From contig NC_067117.1 of NCBI RefSeq assembly GCF_021347895.1, forward strand, positions 20,764,358 through 20,828,357: a stretch of 64,000 nucleotides of DNA, written 5' to 3'. Of this stretch, positions 48,101 through 60,100 are shown in pieces. Position numbers and translations under genes: made by a program. The notes beneath the pieces were generated by a model. The model made no database searches. It saw only the letters and a program-made list of their open reading frames with translations, and was not told where the DNA came from. The stretch comes from Acanthochromis polyacanthus (Eukaryota > Chordata > Actinopteri > Pomacentridae). The stretch's first letter is position 1; each line of letters opens with the position of its first letter.

Positions 48101-51100
48101 TCATTACTGCGGCAGAGAGAGAAGAGAGGGCAGCGTGTGCATCCAGAAGTCTGTTCAATTACACCTGCTGCAGGATCCCTGCTAGGCCGACTAATGGAAC
48201 ACAGCATGTCTCCTGACAGGCTGGCCACAGCACTAGCTAGCCCAGTAAAAAGCTTCATTTAGCTTCTCACAGCTCGAAAAGTTAGCTAGACTAAGAAAAG
48301 TCATCATTTAGCCACTAACACTGCAGAAACTGCAAGACCAAGAAAACCTTTAAGATTCAAATTTTACATTTGTATGTGTTGTGTTTTATATGCATTCCAT
48401 AATTGTCAAACATGCCTTCAGGAAAAACACCAACTGCCTGAAGGTCAAAGACAGTAAATAAAATGCTGTAAGTGATCTCCCCAGTGTCCTGCACAGGACT
48501 TTGTTCTTCACCTAGACTTTCTTATAGAAGATAAGTCCTATTTTGAGGAAAGCTCAGTTCAGAATTTCAAACAAGCACAGATTCATGACGTTTTACTACA
48601 TCATTTGCATGTTTAACTGTGCTGTTTTTCATTGTTGCTCAACGAGCAAACTACTCTTTAGCCAGGCACTTAAGCTCAACACAACCAACCACACAGGCTG
48701 TTCTTCAGACAACTAATGTACTATATTATCCAGTATGTTTGTTATAGTGCCACTGTTTACCCAGCATAATAAAGGCAACGGAGCTTATAAAGCACTATAA
48801 AGCCTCAATGAAATTAAGAACTATTTGAATAAATGTTAAATGTTTATTAAATGGTTCATTAATGTTTGGTGAGGATGTGTTACCTGGCCTCCGGGATCTG
48901 GTGGATTACAGACGCTGAAGTGGGCTTATTCAGGCTTGCAGGGGACTTTGCTGGAGATGTGGCCATGTCCCTTCTGGACTGTTTTAAGGGACCTGTTGTT
49001 AACAAATATGAGTTATAGCAGAAGCAGCAAAGCTGAGAGTAATGTAAGCAGGACAGGTTTTAGTTAGTTTAGCACTGCATATGAAGGACATAATACAAAA
49101 TACTGTTATGACAAAATCAAACTCTTAACAGGGTTTGATATAGTTTAAACTGAAATGTTCCTCTATATGTACATCAGGAAGAACATAACTGATTAATTGA
49201 AAATACAAGCTTACCATTGTCATTGTCCACATGAGCAGGAACCACCCGTGAGTTTTTTTCATGCAAGCTCTGCCCTGCAGGATGTTCCTCTGCATCTTCA
49301 CACACACTGCAGAAGACCACATAGACAGTTTACAGAGCTGGCTTTCATGCATGTTACTCGACGATTTATGTTTGTGTGTTTGATGTGCAAGGTGTGTGTA
49401 AGAGAGAATTCACATGTGTGATAGTTACATGTTGACCCTGCTCCAACCTGGCATTAACATGCATCTTGGGTGATCCCATCACTAGTGGATAGCTCTAAGT
49501 ATGTCAGTTCACACCTGGCATTAGAATGCATCTCCATGTGCATCTTGTTTGACCACATGTGATTGGATTACACTTCTCCGCTTTATATGCAAATAAACAC
49601 ATGCATTATTTTCATTTGCAAAGACTAAATACAATAGTCCTGCATGGGTCCAATTTAGCAAACCCATATCAGCCTGTATCCACATACACTACCAGTCAAA
49701 AGTTTGGACACACTTTCTCATTCAATGCTTTTTATTTATTTGGATTGTTTTCTACATAGTAGATTAATACTCAAGATTAACTTTTTTGGTTTATAACATA
49801 ATTCCATATGTATTATTTTATCATTTTCATGTTTTCAGTATTAATCTACAATGTATAAAAAAATGAAATAAAAACCACTGAATGAGAAGGTGTGTCTCAA
49901 CTTTTGACTGGTAGTGTAATTCAGTCCTGTAATCGGCCTGTTACTTCCATTTGTCTCTGACTCTGGACCTGAACTATGATGAAGCTCATGGGCTACACAG
50001 TCACTCATTTTAAAGTGCTTGATTTGATTCCAGTCTTCTGTAAAATGAATGGCTAATAATAGCAACGGGTACCTGACCTTGTGCAAAGGCCAGTACTATG
50101 AATCAAGTACCCAGGGTGTGGTTTTATTATCTGACTTTGCTAAAACCAAACCTGGTTATGAACTCAGTGAGTCAACGCAGGTCTTCTAAATCTGGCTGGA
50201 AGCGAGTTTAAATTAAATAGGTGGCGTTCGCTCCAGATTACCAATCGCAAACATGGTCAGGTCTACTGGCACCACAATAGTATAGGGTTAGTATCAATAT
50301 CAGTGTCCTATTGGATACAGGTTTCTTATTTCCAATACAGTTTAATCATTACCATGCAATACAAGACTGTAAAATAAAATGACAAATGTTCCTTTATGCC
50401 ACTCACAAAAAAGACAAATTATTTTTTTAAGTAATCAAGAAATAAAAATAAAACAATGTTCATGCTGATGTAGAGGATAAATTCAGTAATGTCACATTCA
50501 GTCTTACTATGGTAGCCTGTAAGGCAGTTTTTGCTTTCTTCTTTAAGCTAATTAGCGATTACCCAATCATGTAAGCAAGTAAAGAACAATACAAAAACAT
50601 CTTTCAAAGCAATAAGTAGATGTTCTGCAAATCTTGTCAGGTCAAAAAGTAAAGGGTTTACGGTTTTAATCGTTTTAGGACTACATCAATCTACAAAGGC
50701 AAATAGAACAATGAAATGGTTTGAAAATCATTTGCAACTCCAAAAGCTGCAAGCTTCCTCTGTCAATTACGTTTATAATTAAAAAAGTTTCCGTATCAAG
50801 CCCCATGGGATCTTCAATGAATGATGATGCTCTTTTCCAAGAGAACTGATTGCCAGTAAGCAGTGTTTTAATGCACTTTGGTATCTGGAACATACTCTGC
50901 ACCAGTGTAGGTTGGGCGTACAGCATAAGTTACCATCGCAGTACTGAAAATCCAGAGTTAAACATGAAGTTACCAAGCTAAGCTCAAATCCTTCTTAGTA
51001 GTACAGGCCCCAGGACTTTGCCAAATGCAGTGCTATTTTCGCCAGCAGGGGGCACATCAGTTAAATACAGTAGGCTGTTCTTCAGTATGGTCCAGAACAC

Positions 51101-54100
51101 ATTCATGCAGTGGGCTAAAGAATGAGGCCATGTGTGGCCCTTATCATCTGAGTGATTCAATCTCACTCCATCCTCTGTGCTTTCATACTATGGTTTAATG
51201 ATTTGAGGAGAATATGAAACTCCAATTGCGATATAACTTTATCTGAGTCAAGTCTTGATTCAATATTCACCGTTTAATAGATTTAAGATATGTGATGAAG
51301 CACTAACTCATGAGAGAGCATCAAAAGCATGACTGATATGAAAGGAGGGTTGGCTTTGTAATTCTACTAAGATGAAAGTATAACACCTGAGTGACATTGC
51401 ATAGCGTATATCCTAAATTGCAGCCTTTTCAATTTGGTAATTGCATTGTTTGAAAATGCGATTTGGATTTTAAATCGGTCATTTATTGAGCCCTAATTCA
51501 CACCTGTACTTAGATCTGTCCACTGGTGACTGGGTCATCCAAGACACATGTTGATGCCAGGTAAGAACAAAACGTTTGTTATTTTCTGGTTACTGGTGTT
51601 TAGTGGTTTACCTGGAGGGTAAATCTTGGTGAGAAGGACCCTCTGGCTCTGGACCTCCATTCATAATTTTTGAGCTGCTGCCCTCAGCTTGAGTACTTTG
51701 CTGAAACCTAACAAATTTATAGAAGAGGGAAAAAAAGGGTTCTACCAGTCGACAAACACCAAAGAAGTACACAGAAACAAGTGACTGACCATAAACAGGT
51801 AGTTACTTCCGAACTACCCATCAACTGAAAGCCCCAAATCTGTACAGTCACCAGATATGGGTCATTTCTCGATGGTATCTGTATGGTACCTGCTGTAATC
51901 AAGACGTGACTGGTGTAGCTGCTGGTTCTGTCTGTTGAGCCTCTCCTCCTGCTCAGCCAGCCGAGCCTGCAGTCTCTCTCTCTCCATCGCCAACTGTAAC
52001 TTTTGCAGCAGAAGCTGGTGCCTCTTCTCCTCCCAGTCCTCATGACCCAGCAGAGGCCTGGTTAGGGCTTCCTTAGCCTCTGAGCACAGGCTTTTCTCAC
52101 TCTGCAGCCTGTGTGTCAATACAGGTTCCATGCTTAATATCTATTCTCACCGTTCTTTTTGTTTGCATCTTGACCACATTTAGAATTTTACAAAAACTCA
52201 GAATACATTCAACAGTGGCATAATCATGTCAGATAACAGAAAATGACTGCATGAGGACTAAATGTACCTTTCACACTCCTCTTGGGTAAAGGTGTCATGG
52301 TATCCATTTGCTAGACAAGAGCGGTTGTTACTTCTCCATTGCTGTGCTCCATATCCAGTGTCATGACCACTGCACTGGCAATGCTCACATTTTTGGCAAG
52401 AATGTAGCTCCCTGCATGCCCGATTCTGACAGATCTGTTGTTTGATTGGCCCATCAGGTAGACTTAATTCATCAACACCGGAAAGAGAGGCGGGGTTTCT
52501 TAAAGTTTGCACTGTTCTTACTCCATCACCTCTCCTGTACATTTGGGGTCCGGTAGCAGCCAGGCTGAGGTATGAGCCATCGAAGAGTGAGCCATTAGCT
52601 CTGCTTGTAGATGTCCTGCTGGGGGCCTCCTCACCACTGAGCACCTGGACAGAGAAAAAAAAAAAAAAAAAGAGGACAATAAATGCATTTTGTCCAATTC
52701 AGGAAGCCTCTGAAAAACTGATGGAGTTTTTCAGTCAAAAACATTAGTCAGCTCCATAAAACTTTAATTTAGAGCTGAGGCACAAACTGAAATTTACCAA
52801 TACTGAATTAGGACTCATTTACTAACCTAATTTGCTCATGTTGCTGTGCACGGTAAGAGCTCTCCATTTGCTTGGAAGAGCTGTTGCAAGAGTTCACATT
52901 TTACATGCATTTTAAGGGGGTTGCTGCAACTCAAAGCATTTTTTATCTGTTTCCTTCCATTCTATGTGCTTAAGAACAATGATTATACATTGAGCTGCAG
53001 CAGCAGCAAACAGCAGTACCTGAACGCATCCTGTGTGAACACTGATAAAGGACTCAAGCTGCTGTTGTGCCAACGTCTTGCTTTCACTACAGAGCTTGTA
53101 TAGACATGGCGTTTGTGTAGGGCCGAGCTTCATAGCAGCAGAAATGCAAATCATCCTTCAAAAGTGTAAACTGGGCAGTGGCCACAGGATTAAGAGGACA
53201 ATTTTCTACTAAGCATAAGTGGCAGGTAAGCCAAGGTCAGGAATATTATGAGATAAACATAAGGAGGAAAGCCCATCTTATAGTTGACTGGGGAAGAGAC
53301 TGTGACTAATTTAGTGAGGGTCAGAGAGCAGGCAAACACACATAATTCAGAGCCACTCTGGGACCATGAGGTTAGCCAAGTCATCTATTCTTGCAGAGGC
53401 TAAAGCCAAAGCGGCGTCTTTGCTTCTAAAGTGTCACCTTGAGAGAGTTTTCACTATGTTGTAGTCGTATCGAACTAGTGACTGAAGTGGACTATAGTGA
53501 TTTGTTATGAATTATTATGGCATTTGGCCATGGGACAATGTGCTGTTGCGTGTATTTCCACAGGATGTTTTTTGTGCCTGGGTGCGTGACGGATGGCAAA
53601 CAGGGCTGCTCAATGAAAGTGGCTCCCACAGGAGCACGGCCATCACTTTTACTGTATATTTTCCAAAGCATGTACATGGGCTGCAACAACACTAATTGTA
53701 TGTACAACCTACAAAGTCCCAATTCTATCCAATTTCTTACCCTGCTGTGAGTCGGTGGCTGGCTGAGCTGGGTGATGGACTGGTTGATTTTTGTCTGTTG
53801 CTGAGAAAGGTATTGTTGATAGAGTCCAAGCAGTTCCTGGCACTCTCTGTACTGCTGCTGCAGGCCTGGATGACCATGGGTTAAGGAATTAAAGTAAAAT
53901 AACAGCTACACTGAAACAGCAGAATACTTAACCTACATCATAACATCTGCCCTAGACTCAGCTGAAAAAACTACACTGTGGGTCTCATAAAATTGTGTGG
54001 CTGAAAGAAATGAAAGCTTAAACATTTTGTTGAAATAGGAGATGGTTTCCATAAACTATCACAAATGAAATATGCCCTCATAAACTCTGAGGGTGTAATC

Positions 54101-57100
54101 CCTGTGTAGCTATACTACAAAGGTATATTTGTGCAGTATTTTTTGTCAGATAAGGGAAAAGTTCTCTTGTGCAATTTAAATGGGGGGGAAAAAAAGATAG
54201 ATGCTGGATTTAGATTGACAATTTGAATTAAAACCTTGTCTCTGCAATCAATTACACATTGGAACAGAAAAGCAGAGAGAAAAAGCAAGAGTGAAAACAG
54301 AGCTGGAGAAGAGTCCAGCAAAATCAAAGTTGTTGTTGTGGCACAGAGCTTTCACCATCTGGGTCGGGCCAAGCTGTGTTCAGCTGAGCTAGGCAGTGCC
54401 ATGCCAGGCTATCTGCCAGACAGAGAGCTGGCAGCGACAAGAAAACTAATCTGGAGCGGGACTACTGCTGCGCCTCAGGAGCCCACTAATGACAGTGGCA
54501 GCACCACATCACACCAGCACATACAGAGATAATGAGCATGAGAATGGAGAGACACACTCACACACATTCAATAATCAACCTCAGTCTGACTTTCTAGTAC
54601 ACACACAAAAACAGCAAGACATGAGAGTGCAAATTCCCAACCTGCACTGTAAACAGCCCACACATAAACACTACAATAAAGCAAGTAGTACACACACTCC
54701 CACCCAAGCTGACCATAAAGTGTGTTCCTCCAGGCCATATCTTTTTATGATGGTGTCCCTGCTCCCCCAGCTGATGAGTTTCTCAGCATCCATTTGAAAA
54801 AGAGCCCCCATTTTAAGAGAAAATCAAAGTTCAAAGTAGAGTCTTATTGAAGGAATAGTTGGCGGAACACTCCATAAGAAAACACTTTGGTTGTTAGAAG
54901 ACTTCAATCAGGCTGTGGAAATGAAACAGAGGGAAAGAGAAGAGAGCGGGGACGACTTTGAATTGAGGACCAGACACCAGACAAATGCAATGCAGCAGCT
55001 TCCATAAACACTGGGAAAATGTGAGTGAACACTTTGATTGAACCCTCCGTCTAACTAAGGCTCTTCTGCCGCTGCACTGATGTCCATGGAAGTAGTTCTA
55101 TATGGAAAACTTAAGGACATCACAAGGACATCACATCATGTAAACCTGGGCAGAGATGCCTATTTATGCAGCACAAATAAGAGTGTTATATGGGAGATTC
55201 TCATACAGCTACACTTCCCCTCCATCCAAGATAGAGAGTGGCGTTTGTCAAAAAAGTCATTCCACTGCTCATATTTCAACAAATTTGCATAAAATACCAT
55301 TTCCACATAATCTCTTATGCCTAAAACAATAGACATTCGGCCGCAGCACAGTATACAGGAATCAAAGCTCCAATACAAATCAGAAATGGTGAGGAGACCA
55401 CAAACAAACATACAAATAAAGTCTGTCTGTGCCATAAAACCAACCAGTCTGCAGCATCATGGCATCCCAACGCATAAATGAAGGTATCGTGTTCATGCAT
55501 TGAGAGGGTGACGCAGTCCCTGGACAGCAAGTGCTAGGTAATCTGAACCGAGTGGAACAACACTGATAAGATTCCACCTTTCAGCCAGTCGCTACACTAA
55601 AAATGCTTTCTCCACAGCCTTGGACATCAGCCAATGGGGGCCAAGCACTCTGCAAGCCCCTAGTTTACATCAGAGCTGCAAAGTGCCAACAATGACTTAC
55701 TCCTCCCCCCTGCTCCAAAAATACTCAGAATCAAGGGCTTGGGTTGAAGAGGCTTCAGACGGGGCCTGTCAAAATGATTCACTTCCCTGTCAGGCCGAGG
55801 CTCAAATGAAATAATGAAATCCACTTCAAGGTGGAACAAATTTGCACAGGAGGGGGGAATATTTTAAAGCCTGCTTTAGCACACTGTGCCAAACAGATTG
55901 AGCCTGAGCAGGAATGTGAGAGGAACGGAGGCGGAGACTGATGTGTGAATGTGTGGAAGCATATGAATGTGTGTAAGGGAGAAATGGCGGGGAATTAATA
56001 GAAGAAGACGGTTTACATAACTGCCTCAATACTACTGAATGTGAAGAAGAGACATGAGTGCAAGTCACACAATAAACCAATAAATAACTAAACACATCAG
56101 CTAACAATTATGCTGAGAAAGGCTTCAAATTTCCAGGAGCTAACAGTAGGAAAACCGCTGTCATCAAAAACACGCTCAGCCATCTTTACAACTCATTGAT
56201 TACAACGTTAGTTTATAGGCACAGGCTATAAGCTGGATCTTTCGAAATCATTAGACATGACATGCATCCAAACTATGTTGTGTCTATGAAAACTGCAACT
56301 TGCACATCTACCAAGTTTGGAGAAGCCCACAATCCACAAATACAAAAATCTGTATAATTTATAGGAATGTGATAAACAGTTCAATCTAATTTGACTGTTT
56401 AAAACAAAAAACTGTATTATGCATTAGTATTTCATGATAACCCCACAGTTGGTCCTGTTTAATTCAATTATACTCAATTAAGCAGCATGCAACCCTACAG
56501 TCTCAACAGCAGCTTAGTGTGATCATATTTTTCTAAAACATCTTAGATACAGACTTACTCATTTTTGGCACTGCAAAAAGAAGCGCTCACAAAAAAGCTC
56601 TCAGTTCAAATGTCAAAACACTGCATTGTCCGTTTAGTAGCTAGCGCATAGTTTACATCTCTATAGCCATCACAAGTGTACAAGGTAAGACATACTAAGA
56701 TCAGATACGATCAACACCCACAATATGTTGGCCATGACAAAGACTAACTTGTAATTCACAAAAGCAAGCTTCTGATGTACACTTATCAGAAACAGCACTC
56801 TGGATAGAACCAGATTTCTACACTGTAAATGTCATAGATCTGAAACTGAGAAGGGTAAAAATGGATTTTGCCCTGCTATTCCTCTATCACAACATTAACA
56901 TTTTTCAATGGCATGTAACAGGGCTGTTATGCCCCTCTCTCCATGGCCTCAGGATTCTGTCCAGTTGTTTCAACTCAGTAAGTGGCATTAGCTGCAGCAC
57001 CTGCTGTGCTTTGTTCTGGATACAGCATGTAGAACAGTATACCACGTTAGTAACACTCCCTTGACTTCTGCCCATGCCAGCATGCCTTGAAGTACGAAAA

Positions 57101-60100
57101 GCGTCCTTCTTATCTCAAACAGAAATTCAGTCCTGTGTGCCAGTCAGTTCCAAATGTCAGGTGAACATCCCAAATATCAAGGGTGCTTTTCGCTCTCATC
57201 CTATGTGGCTTGGGGCTAAGGTATAGCCCTACATTCTTTGCGCCTCTGACAACCCTGAATGTTGGTTAGATAAGATAAGCTGAGGCATAATGGAATTAGA
57301 CTTGACAAGACTCTCATTCAGTGTGTTTGCCTTTGGTGTCTCCTTAACCTTTCCAAGAAGTGCCGGAACCTTCTGCCTGAGAAGAGCCTTCATGACTCTT
57401 GCACACACTTTAAAAGACTACGTTATCCCCCCTGAGGTGCTTAGACCCGAACACTTTTTCCTCTCAAATACCTTTTTAATGGAGTTTAGAAGTTTGGTGT
57501 AAATGCCAAGTCTCCAAGCCAAAGTGCCTTTAATTGAGTTGTGCTTTCCTAATTTTCCCCGCCGCCGTTGCCAATCGTGCAATTTACCAGCCGGGTCAAT
57601 TACTCTTCATATTTCGCAGTGTTTTTAACCTAAATTGACTGCTGGCCATGCTCAGCACTGACCTGAGCAGAACTGTTATGAAGACAGTAGGTGATTGTGT
57701 TGTAGCATTATAAATCTAGCACTAACGCAATGTCAGATCATCAAAAATCAGCTGATGATCCAACTCATCTCATTTTCAGAAGGAGGAACTGAGGATTACT
57801 CTGTACTTAACATATGAAAGTCAGGAAGGGTTACAAAAAACACATGGAAAAAGAAAACGCCTTAATCTTCTCAGTAGATATCAAAATTCATCTTTTACTG
57901 ATAAGATGAATTAGATGGTTTGGGCTACAGCTCCAACCATGAAATTGATTCTGTACACAACAGCGGATAAGCTACAAGCACTTGCAAAAGACAACTGCAG
58001 CAGGCATCAAATAATTTAAATGCATCTGCTCTATTTCTCTGCCTTTTGTATCAGATTGAAGGGTCTTGCCCAAAGGCTGTGAATGGCCTTACCTAAGACA
58101 ACACTGCCCCCTGCAGACATACTTTTTGAACAGCACAAGCAGCAATGGAACCATGTAGTTTAGTCAGTAATGTAAGTACTTTCACGTCCATACACAAAGT
58201 GCTGACAACAAAATTCAATTCTAACCAAAGGCAAGAAAAATTAATTTTAAAAAAAAGTTCTAAACTTGCTAATAAGTGAAATAACTCAATATCGTTTTCT
58301 TTTGATTAAATGCATTTTTTTTTACCATGAATTCCTTTACAGAATCAAATAATGGCAATAAAAAGCCATGCTCACACTTAGATTTTAAAACCATGATTCC
58401 AGTTTAGTGTTTCTCATCATAGAAACTCTGTTCTAACTATCATACCTTGGAATTATGAAGCCATTACTTGCTTCATGGTACAAGATTTGGTAAAAGGCTT
58501 ATAATGTTAAGACACTACAGTCTTGAAACAGCAATCAAAACACCAAGAAGCACACTAAGCACGCTGAAACAAAGTAAGTTTTCTGACAATTACTGAAAGA
58601 CAAAGTGATTTTAAAACACATCAACAAAACTACATTCCCTCACTGCTCAAACTATAATCCCACAGAGCACAATAACAACCCTCACCATTTCATCAAAACA
58701 TGGCAACTTCAACAAATCACCTCAAATTAATTAATGCAAAAAACATCAATCTGTCTCACTGCAGCATGTTTGTATTTATTTTTGAAAGGATACTCTCCCT
58801 CTCCTGTGCTATGATCAGGTTCTGCTGCTCCAGCTGCTGGATTTTTCGTCCAAAGTTCCCCTGTTCATCTTTCAGGCGTTGCACTGACTCCTCTCTCTCC
58901 TCGCTCACTCTGTCCGACAAGAAATAATTGAAAAGATAAAAGGAAAGTATATTTAATGCATTTAAAGAGCAAGAGTCAAAAATTTAACTAACTCCATGGT
59001 GCTTTAAATTTGTCTATTCATTACAACATAATAACAGCATCACCATCTCAGAGTTCAGTGTCATATTCTGTTTAATACCTAGCAAGTTCTTCAATGAGGT
59101 TTGCAATTCGGCGCTTATCTTCCGGACAGAGATCTTTCAAACACACCTCGCTCATAGGTCTGCTGGTCTCACTGATTACCTGCACGAAGAATAGTTAACA
59201 AGCATATAGATTTGTTAGGAGTAACATACTGTCAGTATCTAGATACTGTACTAAACCATAGATTCAAACATGTCTTTCATGTGAGGAAGACAAAAATAGC
59301 CTACACACAAAACATCCGTTTACCTGTGATGTGGGGGGAAATGTACTGGAAGGCGAGAAAAGCATCTGCTCAGTGGTCACGGCAGCAGTGTGGCGGGCTG
59401 ACACACCAGGAAGGTCACTTTGTAAGGGAGCCTGCTTTTTGCCCCCTCTCTTTTGTGTGGCCTGATTTTTACTGTCAAAAGCACCCTTTATTTGCATTTT
59501 GGAGCCTCTTTTATAGGATGTACAGGCGCTGCCATATCCCAAATTGAAAGGGGTCCGCGTCTTCATCACTTCATCCACTCCTGAGACAGTTTGTGATAAA
59601 ACACAAGAAGAGGATGCAACTGGACATGAGATATGTGAGAACAAATAAATAAATTCAGGTGTTTTGAAACTGCGTAAATAGTAGCACCGAAACTCACCAG
59701 GAACAAACACCAAAGGCTGCTCTTCATCTGGGAAGAAGACAAAGAGAAGACAAGTACTTAAGTCAATGTCCAATCAAATGTACCTACAGCTGGTAAAGCA
59801 CGTGCCTTAATTACCGAAAAAAAACTTACGTTAGCAAGAAATGAAAGAGCTTGCTTACTGATTATAGTCTTTAAGTTGTGTTGATGTGAGTAGCATTAGA
59901 ATACCTAACACATTTGTCTGACAATGATAGTGCAATACTAGCGCAATATAAGTTTCTATATAAAACATCTAACCTTAATGTAACTTGAAAGCCGTAGTTC
60001 ATTGAGTAATCTTTATTCAGCACAGTAGCTGCTAAAAAGGTAGTTAGCTAAAAGGCAGTCCCACTTCCTCAGAGACAACAACTTTCCGGAGACTCTTTCC

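Larger units (their letters stand above)
43923..48883 (-). other. kiaa1328: kiaa1328 intron 11 (5 kb)
   Basis: It contains the (GA)n and 10-bp tandem array at 45067-45201, a poly-A run at 45549-45569, unique non-repetitive patches at 44520-44780 and 46190-46510 that look like possible regulatory DNA, a fish repeat remnant at 46915-47040, and a short (CA)n at 47312-47328. No exon was recognised, including in a 163-codon chance frame at 47582-48073. Confidence 0.8.
49307..51611 (-). other. kiaa1328: kiaa1328 intron 9 with mobile-element remnants
   Basis: 2.3 kb. It contains a palindromic Tc1/mariner-type element (49687-49916) and two inverted copies of an 'acctggcat(t/c)aacatg' repeat (49445-49515 and 51495-51562). 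The rest is AT-rich without exons. Confidence 0.8.

Noticed and set aside
59264..59773. 169-codon open frame on the minus strand
   Set aside because: It is not a single exon. It runs through two real hinderin exons (59324-59619 and, in another frame, 59698-59727) and the introns beside them.
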